Program-made: the position numbers and the translations under genes
DNA from: Sipunculus nudus
Taxonomy: Eukaryota; Annelida; Sipuncula; Golfingiida; Sipunculidae
Assembly: GCA_026874595.1 (NCBI GenBank)
Contig: CM049318.1
Location: 61,912,250-61,976,249, forward strand
Direction of reading: 5' to 3'
DNA: 64,000 bases
Notes under the pieces: model-generated
What the model was told of the DNA's origin: nothing
Seen by the model: the letters and a program-made list of their open reading frames with translations, nothing else
Databases searched by the model: none
Shown: piece by piece, positions 9,160 through 20,800 of the stretch
How the letters are laid out: each line of letters starts with the position of its first letter
Numbering within the stretch: the first letter of the stretch is position 1

Positions 9160-9440
9160 ATCGCTCTCTCCGAGCCCTTCAATCCGCCAGTAAAGGAAGC
9201 TGAGCTATCGTGCACATGGTCGGGCAATCCCGCCGTGCAAAAGTTCGTGGTATATATTTTGTTGAACATCGCTATTTAAAATTGCCCATTGAGCCCGTCA
9301 ACCCGCCAGTAAAGGAATCTGTCATCTTGCATGGTAGTACAGTCGCGCTGAGACGTGATCTCGATTATAGCATTCCCTGGATTCCCATACTCCCACACAA
9401 TATCTAAGCACTCATTCACATGGCCGGGCAATCCCGTTGC
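9160..9440. repeat. Local diverged repeats (CCGCCAGTAAAGGAA; CATGGYCGGGCAATCCCG)
   Basis: CCGCCAGTAAAGGAA occurs at 9184-9198 and 9303-9317. CATGGTCGGGCAATCCCG at 9215-9232 recurs as CATGGCCGGGCAATCCCG at 9419-9436. AACATCGCT precedes both of the first pair. This indicates an old ~120-200-bp partial duplication. The GTAAAGGAA context suggests no gene. Confidence 0.6.
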
Positions 9441-9560
9441 CAAAATGTTCCTCGTAGCGTTATAATATGTAGTATATGTAATGGCTGTATATTTTTTAAA
9501 TACCTTTCATGTTTGAAAGATGAGCTAATGTTTTCCAGTGAGACAGTCACTGTATTCGGG

Positions 9561-10342
9561 CAGGGTGTTAAACCCGGACCCCACGGACACCGGACCCCAA
9601 AGAAAAATATGTAATTCTTAAAACACACGTGGTAATTTGTCCAGATATTTTAGCAGAAATATGTTATATTATGTTTGGTAAAAACGTAAAATAAGTCTGC
9701 TTTGCAACAAAATTTGATAATTAACACTGACGGACCATGACGCATGGACCTGATGGATCACACGGGCTGTTTTACCTCGTTTCACCATTTCTTTAGTACA
9801 TATTTTTACATCACGTTTAGCCACAACACCAATGTGAGTTATTATTGTGATTTTATCTGTATTCTTACTTTTTTTTATTTAGTTTTATACTTGCTATTTA
9901 TTTCATTTTGGTATATTTCAAAAAGTATAATATTTAAAATAATTTACACAATCATTATTTTTTAACCTGGAGTTGCTCGAAATGCAAGTAACCAACAATT
10001 CCTTTTTGTAACTATATTTCTGCCAGCTTTAAACTGTATGGTTGTTATAAATGGAACACGAAACCTGTTTTTATGTGAAGCTCTAATGTATCGTTCTCAG
10101 GTCTCTTCAAATATATCTCCCCCAGTGTGCCCGCGCTATTATTGTTTCATTTAAAATACCAAATTCATTTAAAATAACAAACAGTTATATTTAATGTGTG
10201 ACATGAATGCTATTTTTCTTTTAGTCATAAATATTTAGGGACGTTGCTGGGCTCTTATATCAGTAATATGGGTGTTTTGTCGGTATAAATAATGGAAAAT
10301 GGGGACTTGGTTTTTGGGATCCGGGTTTTACACACTGCCCTG
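9561..10342. mobile_element. Probable hAT-type non-autonomous DNA transposon (MITE)
   Basis: The left end begins CAGGGTGTTAAACCCGGACC at 9561. The right end, read inward from 10342 on the minus strand, begins CAGGGCAGTGTGTAAAACCC then GGATCCC. These align as terminal inverted repeats with a small indel. A CAGGG start is typical of hAT elements. Candidate 8-bp flanks TATTCGGG and CATTCACT match at only about 4-5 positions, so a target duplication is not secure. The 782-bp interior is AT-rich with no transposase remnant. Confidence 0.5.
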
Positions 10343-10368
10343 CATTCACTACCGTTCATAGTATATGT

Positions 10369-10449
10369 ATCTCGAAAATCACGGTAATCCGTGGTATCAG
10401 AGGAGATACGGAAAAATCAAATCGCCTTACGCTATTAATATATATAGTT
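10369..10449. repeat. Dispersed repeat, copy 2 (partner at 8957-9046)
   Basis: See the copy at 8957. It starts 27 bp after the end of the hAT-like element, suggesting that the element or its flanks were involved in spreading or splitting this sequence. Confidence 0.6.
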
Positions 10450-11546
10450 GCATCATCTAGTAATATATATCTATTTTCAACTTTGTACTGTCAAATGATA
10501 AATCCAACATAAAAATGCTGCTAAACCTAAGGGGGCCCAGTCACCTATCTCACCTTTATAAACTTTCGGTAAACCCTTAGACTTTTCATAAAAAAAGGCC
10601 AGAAAATGTGGATAACACCGCACACAGGCTGCTTGTTTTGTTTATATCAACGTGTTTATAATATGTGGGGTCCCGCACAACAATGAAAACAAGGGCATCT
10701 AGCAGCAAGTCAACTAAGCCAGAGCTCTGCAAATGGCGTTTTGTAACAAGTGACCTTTCTACCCCCGCTTATAAACAACCTACCGCCTTAATTACATGTT
10801 TTTCCGTTTGTCAACATTTGTGTATTTACAACATGTTTTTGATAAACATGTTCACACTCTCACAAAGGCCTTATAATAACTTTTTACAGCCAAAATTATC
10901 CTTAAATCATTAATAAATACACAGAGTAAGCCAGAAATCACATCAATTCTATTTCAAAAGATGGGTGATTGGGCACTTTTAATCTTCATCAATCATTTCT
11001 GTAAAATGACCATTCATTAATTACAGATTGTCGTCGTTTGTAGGGTGTGTTATGCACGGTTTCCTGCAGTTGATCCTCACTATTTGTCACATCTGTACCC
11101 TGGTTGCCATGGCAATCTACCGCTGTTACAGAATCTTCAGTCACTCGACAGGTGAGAGCAAATAAAACAAACTAGACAACTCTTTCAGAGCGTATTCCTT
11201 CGCTTATACTTGGTTCGGTCAAAAATTTAATCAATCTTTCTTAACCTATATAGATAATCCTTCCACACATTTTAATTAAAATTTAAAAAAAAAATTTTTT
11301 CAGTAACCGTTAACAACCGAATTGGCCCTTCGGCGCATTGCTTGTCAATTTCACATATATTATGTTGTCAATCCATTGACGGCATTGCTGCATTTTACTT
11401 CTGTTTTATTAATCAGTTTTCGTCTTTTAATCAATGAAATTACTTTCTTTAATTTTTTCTCTCATTCATTTGTGTTATTCATAGAATATTACACATTGAG
11501 TTGATGATCTACTTTTACCGCTTTAAACTTTCGTCCCGTATCTGCC
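10450..11546. other. AT-rich intergenic stretch before the 48-bp array
   Basis: No gene is supported. A 37-codon ATG frame (11052-11165) overlaps the X-box-like site and reads as a hydrophobic stretch. A different frame across 11043-11151 stays open up to CAG|GTGAGAG, which would be a good splice donor, but no matching exons are visible. T-rich tracts around 11281-11500 adjoin the array. Confidence 0.4.
11103..11116. promoter_or_regulatory. RFX X-box-like site GTTGCCATGGCAAT
   Basis: Matches the RFX palindromic X-box GTTGCCATGGCAAC at 13 of 14 positions. X-boxes are common in promoters of ciliary genes. No ciliary gene is visible within the window, so its target, if any, is unknown. Confidence 0.45.
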
Positions 11547-11624
11547 AGGTTCGTGTCCACACTATCAGAGTCTGAGTGGGAGTTTGAGTCCTTGAGGTTC
11601 GAGTCCACACTGTCAGAGTCCGAA
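11547..11624 (-). repeat. Inverted first units of the 48-bp array (head-to-head start)
   Basis: From AGGTTCGTGTCCACAC to AGAGTCCGAAGTC the sequence is the reverse complement of the array unit, about 1.6 units long. At about 11625 the orientation switches. CTTGAGGTTCGAGTCCACAC (from 11591) faces GTGTGGACTCGAACCTCAAG (to 11650), giving a palindrome at the array boundary. Confidence 0.85.
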
Positions 11625-12949
11625 GTCTGAGTGTGGACTCGAACCTCAAGGACTGAGACTTCACCTCGGACTCCGACAGTGTGGACTCGAACCTCAAGGA
11701 CTCAGACTTCCACTCGGACTCTGACAGTGTGGACTCGAACCTCAAGGACTCAGAGTTCACCTGGACTCTGACAGAGTGGACTCGAACCTCAAGGACTCAG
11801 ACTTCACCTGGACTCTGTCAGTGTGGACTCGAACCTCAAGGTCTCAGACTTTCACTCGGACTCTGACAGTGTGGACTCGAACCTCAAGGTCTCAGACTTC
11901 CACTCGGACTCTGCCAGTGTGGACTCGAACCCCAAGTACTCAGACTTCCACTCGGACTCTGTCAGTATGGACTCGAACCTCAAGGTCTCAGACTTCCACT
12001 CGGACTCTGACAGTGTGGACTCGAACCTCAAGGTCTCAGACTTCCACTCGGATTCTGACAGTGTGGACTCGAACCCCAAGGACTCAAAGTTCAGCTGGAC
12101 TCTGACAGAGTGGACTCGAAAGTCAAGGACTCAGACTTCACCTGGACTCTGACAGTGTGGACTCGAAACTCAAGGTCTCAGATTTCCACTCGGACTCTGA
12201 CAGTGCGGACTCGAACCTCAAGGACTCAGAGTTCACCTGGACTCTGACAGAGTGGACTCGAACCTCAAGGACTCAGACTTCACCTGGACTCTGACAGTGT
12301 GGACTCGAACCTCAAGGTCTCAGACTGCCACTCGGACTCTGACAGTGTGGACTCGAACCTCAAGGTCTCAGACTTTCACTCGGACTCTGACAGTGTGGAC
12401 TCGAACCTCAAGGTCTCAGACTTCCACTCGGACTATGACAGTGTGGACTCGGACCCCAAGGACTCAGACTTCCACTCGGACTCTGTTAGTGTGGACTCGA
12501 ACCTCAAGGTCTCAGACTTTCACTCGGACTCTGACAGTGTGGACTCGAACCTCAAGGTCTCAGACTTCCGCTCGGATTCTGACAGTGTGGACTCAAACCC
12601 CAAGGACTCAAAGTTCAGCTGGACTCTGACAGAGTGGATTCGAACCTCAAGGACTCAGACTTCACCTGGACTCTGACAGTGTGGACTCGAACCTCAAGGT
12701 CTCAGACTGCCACTCGGACTCTGACAGTGTGGACTCGAACCTTAAGGTCTCAGACTTTCACTCGGACTCTGACAGTGTGGACTCGAACCTCACGGTCTCA
12801 GACTTCCACTCGGACTCTGCCAGTGTGGACTCGAACCCCAAGTACTGAGACTTCACCTGGACTCTGTCAGTGTGGACTCGAACCTCAAGGTCTCAGACTG
12901 CCACTCGGACTCTGACAGTGTGGACTCGAACCTCAAGGTCTCAGACTTT

Positions 12950-14820
12950 CACTCGGACTCTGACAGTGTGGACTCGAACCTCAAGGTCTCAGACTTCCAC
13001 TCGGACTCTGCCAGTGTGGACTCGAACCCCAAGTACTCAGACTTCCACTCGGACTCTGTCAGTGTGGACTCGAACCTCAAGGTCTCAGACTTCCACTCGG
13101 ACTCTGACAGTGTGGACTCGAACCTCAAGGTCTCAGACTGCCACTCGGACTCTGACAGTGTGGACTCGAACCTCAAGGTCTCAGACTTCCACTCGGATTC
13201 TGACAGTGTGGACTCGAACCCCAAGGACTCAAAGTTCAGCTGGACTCTGACAGAGTGGACTCGAAAGTCAAGGACTCAGACTTCACCTGGACTCTGACAG
13301 TGTGGACTCGAAACTCAAGGTCTCAGATTTCCACTCGGACTCTGACAGTGCGGACTCGAACCTCAAGGACTCAGAGTTCACCTGGACTCTGACAGAGTGG
13401 ACTCGAACCTCAAGGACTCAGACTTCACCTGGACTCTGACAGTGTGGACTCGAACCTCAAGGTCTCAGACTGCCACTTGGACTCTGACAGTGTGGACTCG
13501 AACCTCAAGGTCTCAGACTTTCACTCGGACTATGACAGTGTGGACTCGAACCCCAAGGACTCAGACTTCCACTCGGACTCTGTTAGTGTGGACTCGAACC
13601 TCAAGGTCTCAGACTTTCACTCGGACTCTGACAGTGTGGACTCGAACCTCAAGGTCTCAGACTTCCGCTCGGATTCTGACAGTGTGGACTCAAACCCCAA
13701 GGACTCAAAGTTCAGCTGGACTCTGACAGAGTGGACTCGAACCTCAAGGACTCAGACTTCACCTGGACTCTGACAGTGTGGACTCGAACCTCAAGGTCTC
13801 AGATTTCCGCTCGGATTCTGACAGTGTGGACTCGAACCCCAAGGACTCAGACTTCACCTGGACTCTGACAGTGTGGACTCGAACCTCAAGGTCTCAGACT
13901 TCCACTCGGACTCTGCCAGTGTGGACTCGAACCCCAAGTACTCAGACTTCCACTCGGACTCTGTCAGTGTGGACTCGAACCTCAAGGTCTCAGACTTCCA
14001 CTCGGACTCTGACAGTGTGGACTCGAACCTCAAGGTCTCAGACTGCCACTCGGACTCTGACAGTGTGGACTCGAACCTCAAGGTCTCAGACTTCCACTCG
14101 GATTCTGACAGTGTGGACTCGAACCCCAAGGACTCAAAGTTCAGCTGGACTCTGACAGAGTGGACTCGAAAGTCAAGGACTCAGACTTCACCTGGACTCT
14201 GACAGTGTGGACTCGAAACTCAAGGTCTCAGATTTCCACTCGGACTCTGACAGTGCGGACTCGAACCTCAAGGACTCAGAGTTCACCTGGACTCTGACAG
14301 AGTGGACTCGAACCTCAAGGACTCAGACTTCACCTGGACTCTGACAGTGTGGACTCGAACCTCAAGGTCTCAGACTGCCACTTGGACTCTGACAGTGTGG
14401 ACTCGAACCTCAAGGTCTCAGACTTTCACTCGGACTATGACAGTGTGGACTCGAACCCCAAGGACTCAGACTTCCACTCGGACTCTGTTAGTGTGGACTC
14501 GAACCTCAAGGTCTCAGACTTTCACTCGGACTCTGACAGTGTGGACTCGAACCTCAAGGTCTCAGACTTCCGCTCGGATTCTGACAGTGTGGACTCAAAC
14601 CCCAAGGACTCAAAGTTCAGCTGGACTCTGACAGAGTGGACTCGAACCTCAAGGACTCAGACTTCACCTGGACTCTGACAGTGTGGACTCGAACCTCAAG
14701 GTCTCAGATTTCCGCTCGGATTCTGACAGTGTGGACTCGAACCCCAAGGACTCAGACTTCACCTGGACTCTGACAGTGTGGACTCGAACCTCAAGGTCTC
14801 AGACTTCCACTCGGACTCTG
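12950..14820. repeat. 905-bp higher-order repeat, two copies
   Basis: Within the 48-bp array, the order of unit variants from about 12950 repeats 905 bp later. For example, the CGAAAGTCAAGG variant at about 13262 recurs at about 14167, and the GCCACTTGGACTC variant at about 13470 recurs at about 14375. Homology ends near 13915/14820, where CTGCCAGTGTGG is replaced by CTGACAGTGCGG. 905 is not a multiple of 3, because 47-bp units are included. Confidence 0.8.
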
Positions 14821-17800
14821 ACAGTGCGGACTCGAGCCCCAAGGACTCATACTTCCACTCGGACTCTCTGACAGTGTGGACTCGAACCTCAAGGTCTCAG
14901 ACTTCCACTCGGACTCTGACAGTGCGGACTCGAACCCCAAGGACTCATACTTCCACTCGGACTCTCTGACAGTGTGGACTCGAACCTCAAGTTCTCAGAC
15001 TTCCACTCGGATTTTGACAGTGTGGACTCGAACCTCAAAGTCTCAGACTTCCACTCGGACTCTGACAGTGTGGACTCGAACCCCAAGGACTCAGACTTCA
15101 CCTTGACTCTGACAGTGTGGACTCGAACCTCAAGGTCTCAGACTTCCAGTCGCACTCTGACAGTGTGGACTCGAACCTCAATGTCTCAGACTTCCACTCG
15201 GACTCTGACAGTCTGGACTCGGACCTCAAGGATTCCGAGTTCACCTGGACTCTGACAGTGTGGACTCGAACCCCAAGGACTCAAAGTTCAGCTGGACTCT
15301 GACAGAGTGGACTCGAACCTCAAGGACTCAGACTTCACCTGGACTTCAAGTGTGGACTCGAACCTCAAGGTCTCAGATTTCCACTCAGACTCTGACAGTG
15401 CGGACTCGAACCTCAAGGACTCAGAGTTCACCTGGACTCTGACAGAGTGGACTCGAACCTCAAGGACTCAAAGTTCAGCTGGACTCTGACAGAGTGGACT
15501 CGAACCTCAAGGACTCAGACTTCACCTGGACTCTGACAGTGTGGACTCGAACCTCAAGGTCTCAGATTTCCACTCGGACTCTGACAGTGCGGACTCGAAC
15601 CTCAATGACTCAGAGTTCACCTGGACTCTGACAGAGTGGACTCGAACCTCAAGGACTCAGACTTCACCTGGACTCTGACAGTGTGGACTCGAACCTCAAG
15701 GTCTCAGACTGCCACTCGGACTATGACAGTGTAGACTCGAACCTCAAGGTCTCAGACTTTCACTCGGACTCTGACAGTGTGGACTCGAACCTCAAGGTCT
15801 CAGACTTCCACTCGGACTCTGACAGTGTGGACTCGAACCCCAAGGACTCAGACTTCCACTCGGACTCTGTCAGTGTGGACTCGAACCTCAAGGTCTCAGA
15901 CTTCCACTCGGATTCTGTCAGTGTGGACTCGAACCTCAAGGTCTCAGACTTCAACTCGGATTCTGACAGTGTGGACTCGAACCCCAAGGACTCAAAGTTC
16001 AGCTGGACTCTGACAGAGTGGACTCGAACCTCAAGGACTCAGACTTCACCTGGACTCTGACAGTGTGGACTCGAACCTCAAGGTCTCAGATTTCCACTCG
16101 GACTCTGACAATGCGGACTCGAACCCCAAGAACTCTTACTTCCACTCGGACTCTGACAGAGTGGACTCGAACCTCAAGGACTCAGACTTCACCTGGACTC
16201 TGACAGTGTGGACTCGAACCTCAAGGTCTCAGACTTCCACTCGGACTCTGACAGTGTGGACTCGAACCCCAAGGACTCATACTTCCACTCGGACTCTCTG
16301 ACAGTGTGGACTCGAACCTCAAGGTCTCAGACTTCCACTCGAATTTTGACAGTGTGGACTCGAACCTCAAGGTCTCAGACTTCCACTCGGACTCTGACAG
16401 TGTGGACTCGAACCTCAAGGTCTCAGACTTCCACTCGGACTCTGACAGTGCGGACTCGAACCCCAAGGACTCAGACTTCCACTCGGACTCTCTGACAGTG
16501 TGGACTCGAACCTCAAGGTCTCAGACTGCCACTCGGACTCTGACAGTGTGGACTCGAACCTCAAGCTCTCAGACTTTCACTCGGACTCTGACAGTGTGGA
16601 CTCGAACCTCAAGTTCTCAGACTTCCACTCGGACTATGACAGTGTGGACTCGAACCCCAAGGACTCAGACTTCCACTCGGACTCTGTTAGTGTGGACTCG
16701 AACCTCAAGGTCTCAGACTTTCACTCGGACTCTGACAGTGTGGACTCGAACCTCAAGGTCTCAGACTTCCGCTCGGATTCCGACAGTGTGGACTCAAACC
16801 CCAAGGACTCAAAGTTCAGCTGGACTCTGACAGAGTGGACTCGAACCTCAAGGACTCAGACTTCACCTGGACTCTGACAGTGTGGACTCGAACCTCAAGG
16901 TCTCAGATTTCCGCTCGGATTCTGACAGTGCGGACTCGAACCTCAAGGACTCAGACTTCACCTGGACTCTGACAGTGTGGACTCGAACCTCAAGGTCTCA
17001 GACTTCCACTCGGACTCTGACAGTGCGGACTCGAACCCCAAGGACTCATACTTCCACTCGGACTCTCTGACAGTGTGGACTCGAACCTTAAGGTCTCAGA
17101 CTTCCACTCGGACTCTGACAGTGCGGACTCGAACCCCAAGGACTCATACTTCCACTCGGACTCTCTAACAGTGTGGACTCGAACCTCAAGGTCTCAGACT
17201 TCCACTCGGATTTTGGCAGTGTGGACTCGAACCTCAAGGTCTAAGACTTCCACTCGGACTCTGACAGTGTGGACTCGAACCCCAAGGACTCAGACTTCAC
17301 CTTGACTCTGACAGTGTGGACTCGAACCTCAAGGTCTCAGACTTCCAGTCGCACTCTGACAGTGTGGACTCGAACCTCAAGGTCTCAGATTTCCGCTCGG
17401 ATTCTGACAGTGCGGACTCGAACCTCAAGGACTCAGACTTCCACTCGGACTCTGACAGTGCGGACTCGAACCCCAAGGACTCATACTTCCACTCGGACTC
17501 TCTAACAGTGTGGACTCGAACCTCAAGGTCTCAGACTTCCACTCGGACTCTGACAGTGCGGACTCGAACCCCAAGGACTCATACTTCCACTCGGACTCTC
17601 TGACAGTGTGGACTCGAACCTCAAGGTCTCAGACTTCCACTCGGATTTTGACAGTGTGGACTCGAACTTTAAGGTCTCAGACTTCCACTCGGACTCTGAC
17701 AGTGTGGACTCGAACCCCAAGGACTCAAAGTTCAGCTGGACTCTGACAGAGTAGACTCGAACCTCAAGGACTCAGACTTCACCTGGACTCTGACAGTGTG

Positions 17801-20800
17801 GACTCGAACCTCAAGGTCTCAGATTTCCACTCGGACTCTGACAGTGCGGACTCGAACCTCAAGGACTCAGAGTTCACCTGGACTCTGACAGAGTGGACTC
17901 GAACCTCAAGGACTCAAAGTTCAGCTGGACTCTGACAGAGTGGACTCGAACCTCAAGGACTCAGACTTCACCTGGACTCTGACAGTGTGGACTCGAACCT
18001 CAAGGTCTCAGATTTCCATTCGGACTCTGACAGTGCGGACTCGAACCTCAAGGACTCAGAGTTCACCTGGACTCTGACAGAGTGGACTCGAACCTCAAGG
18101 ACTCAGACTTCACCTTGACTCTGATAGTGTGGACTCGAACCTCAAGGTCTCAGACTGCCACTCGGACTATGACAGTGTGGACTCGAACCTCAAGGTCTCA
18201 GACTTCCACTCGGACTCTGACAGTGTGGACTCGAACCCCAAGGACTCAGACTTCCACTCGGACTATGTCAGTGTGGACTCGAACCTCAAGGTCTCAGACT
18301 TCCACTCGGACTCTGACAGTGTGGACTCGAACCTCAAGGTCTCAGACTTCAACACGGATTCTGACAGTGTGGACTCGAACCCCAAGGACTCAAAGTTCTG
18401 CTGGATTCTGACAGAGTGGACTCGAACCTCAAGGACTCAGACTTCACTCGGACTCTGACAGTGTGGACTCGAACCTCAAGGTCTCAGATTTCCACTCGGA
18501 CTCTGACAGTGCGGACTCGAACCCCAAGGACTCATACTGCCACTCGGACTCTGACAGAGTGGACTCCAACCTCAAGGACTCAGACTTCACCTGGACTCTG
18601 ACAGTGTGGACTCGAACTCCAAGGACTCAAAGTTCAGCTGGACTCTGACAGAGTAGACTCGAACCTCAAGGACTCAGACTTCACCTGGACTCTGACAGTG
18701 TGGACTCGAACCTCAAGGTCTCAGATTTCCACTCGGACTCTGACAGTGCGGACTCGAACCTCAAGGACTCAGAGTTCACCTGGACTCTGACAGAGTGGAC
18801 TCGAACCTCAAGGACTCAGATTTCCATTCGGACTCTGACAGTGCGGACTCGAACCTCAAGGACTCAGAGTTCACCTGGACTCTGACAGAGTGGACTCGAA
18901 CCTCAAGGACTCAGACTTCACCTTGACTCTGATAGTGTGGACTCGAACCTCAAGGTCTCAGACTGCCACTCGGACTATGACAGTGTGGACTCGAACCTCA
19001 AGGTCTCAGACTTCCACTCGGACTCTGACAGTGTGGACTCGAACCCCAAGGACTCAGACTTCCACTCGGACTATGTCAGTGTGGACTCGAACCTCAAGGT
19101 CTCAGACTTCCACTCGGACTCTGACAGTGTGGACTCGAACCTCAAGGTCTCAGACTTCAACACGGATTCTGACAGTGTGGACTCGAACCCCAAGGACTCA
19201 AAGTTCAGCTGGACTCTGACAGAGTGGACTCGAACCTCAAGGACTCAGACTTCACTCGGACTCTGACAGTGTGGACTCGAACCTCAAGGTCTCAGATTTC
19301 CACTCGGACTCTGACAGTGCGGACTCGAACCCCAAGGACTCATACTGCCACTCGGACTCTGACAGAGTGGACTCCAACCTCAAGGACTCAGACTTCACCT
19401 GGACTCTGACAGTGTGGACTCGAACTTCAAGGTCTCAGACTTCCACTCGGACTCTGACAGTGCGGACTCGAACCCCAAGGACTCATACTTCAACTCGGAC
19501 TCTGACAGAGTGGACTCGAACCTCAAGGACTCAGACTTCACCTGGACTCTGACAGTGTGGACTCGAACCTCAAGGTCTCAGATTTCCACTCGGACTCTGA
19601 CAGTGCGGACTCGAACCCCAAGGACTCATACTTCCACTCGGACTCTGACAGAGTGGACTCGAACCTCAAGGACTCAGACTTCACCTGGACTCTGACAGTG
19701 TGGACTCGAACCTCAAGGTCTCAGACTTCCACTCGGACTCTGACAGTGCGGACTCGAACCCCAAGGACTCATACTTCCACTCGGACTCTCTGACAGTGTG
19801 GACTCGAACCTCAAGGTCTCAGACTTCCACTCGAATTTTGACAGTGTGGACTCGAACCTCAAGGTCTCAGACTTCCACTCGGACTCTGACAGTGTGGACT
19901 CGAACCTCAAGGTCTCAGACTGCCACTCGGACTCTGACAGTGTGGACTCGAACCTCAAGGTCTCAGACTTTCACTCGGACTCTGACAGTGTGGACTCGAA
20001 CCTCAAGGTCTCAGACTTCCACTCGGACTCTGACAGTGTGGACTCAAACCCCAAGGACTCAGACTTCCACTCAGATCTGTCAGTGTGGACTCGAACCTCA
20101 AGGTCTCAGACTTTCACTCGGACTCTGACAGTGTGGACTCGAACCTCAAGGTCTCAGACTTCCACTCGGACTCTGACAGTGTGGACTCGAACCCCAAGGA
20201 CTCAGAGTTCAGCTGGACTCTGACAGAGTGGACTCGAACTTTAAGTTTTCAGACTTCACCTGGACTCTGAAAGTGTGGACCCGAACCTCAAGTTTTCAGA
20301 CTTGCACTCGGACTCTGACAGTGCGGACTCGAACCCCAAGGACTCATACTTCCACTCGGACTCTGACAGTGTGGACTCGAACCTCAAGGTCTCAGACTTC
20401 CACTCGGATTTTGACAGTGTGGACTTGAACCTCAAGGTCTCAGACTTTCACCCGGACTCTGACAGTGTGGACTCGAACCTCAAGGTCTCAGACTTCCACT
20501 CGGACTCTGACAGTGTGGACTCGAACCCCAAGGACTCAGACTACCGCTCGGACTCTGTCAATGTGGACTCGAACCTCAAGGTCTCAGACTTCCACTCGGA
20601 CTCTGACAGTGTGGACTCGAACCTCAAGGTCTCAGACTTCAACTCGGATTCTGACAGTTTGGACTCGAACCCCATGGACTCAAAGTTCAGCTGGACTCTG
20701 ACAGAGTGGACTCGAACCTCAAGGACTCAGACTTCACCTGGACTCTGACAGTGTGGACTCGAACCTCAAGGTCTCAGATTTCCACTCGGACTCTGACAGT

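Noticed and set aside
9744-9965. 73-codon hydrophobic frame inside the hAT-like MITE
   Set aside because: A Phe/Tyr/Ile-rich translation of T-rich DNA; not evidence of a membrane protein.
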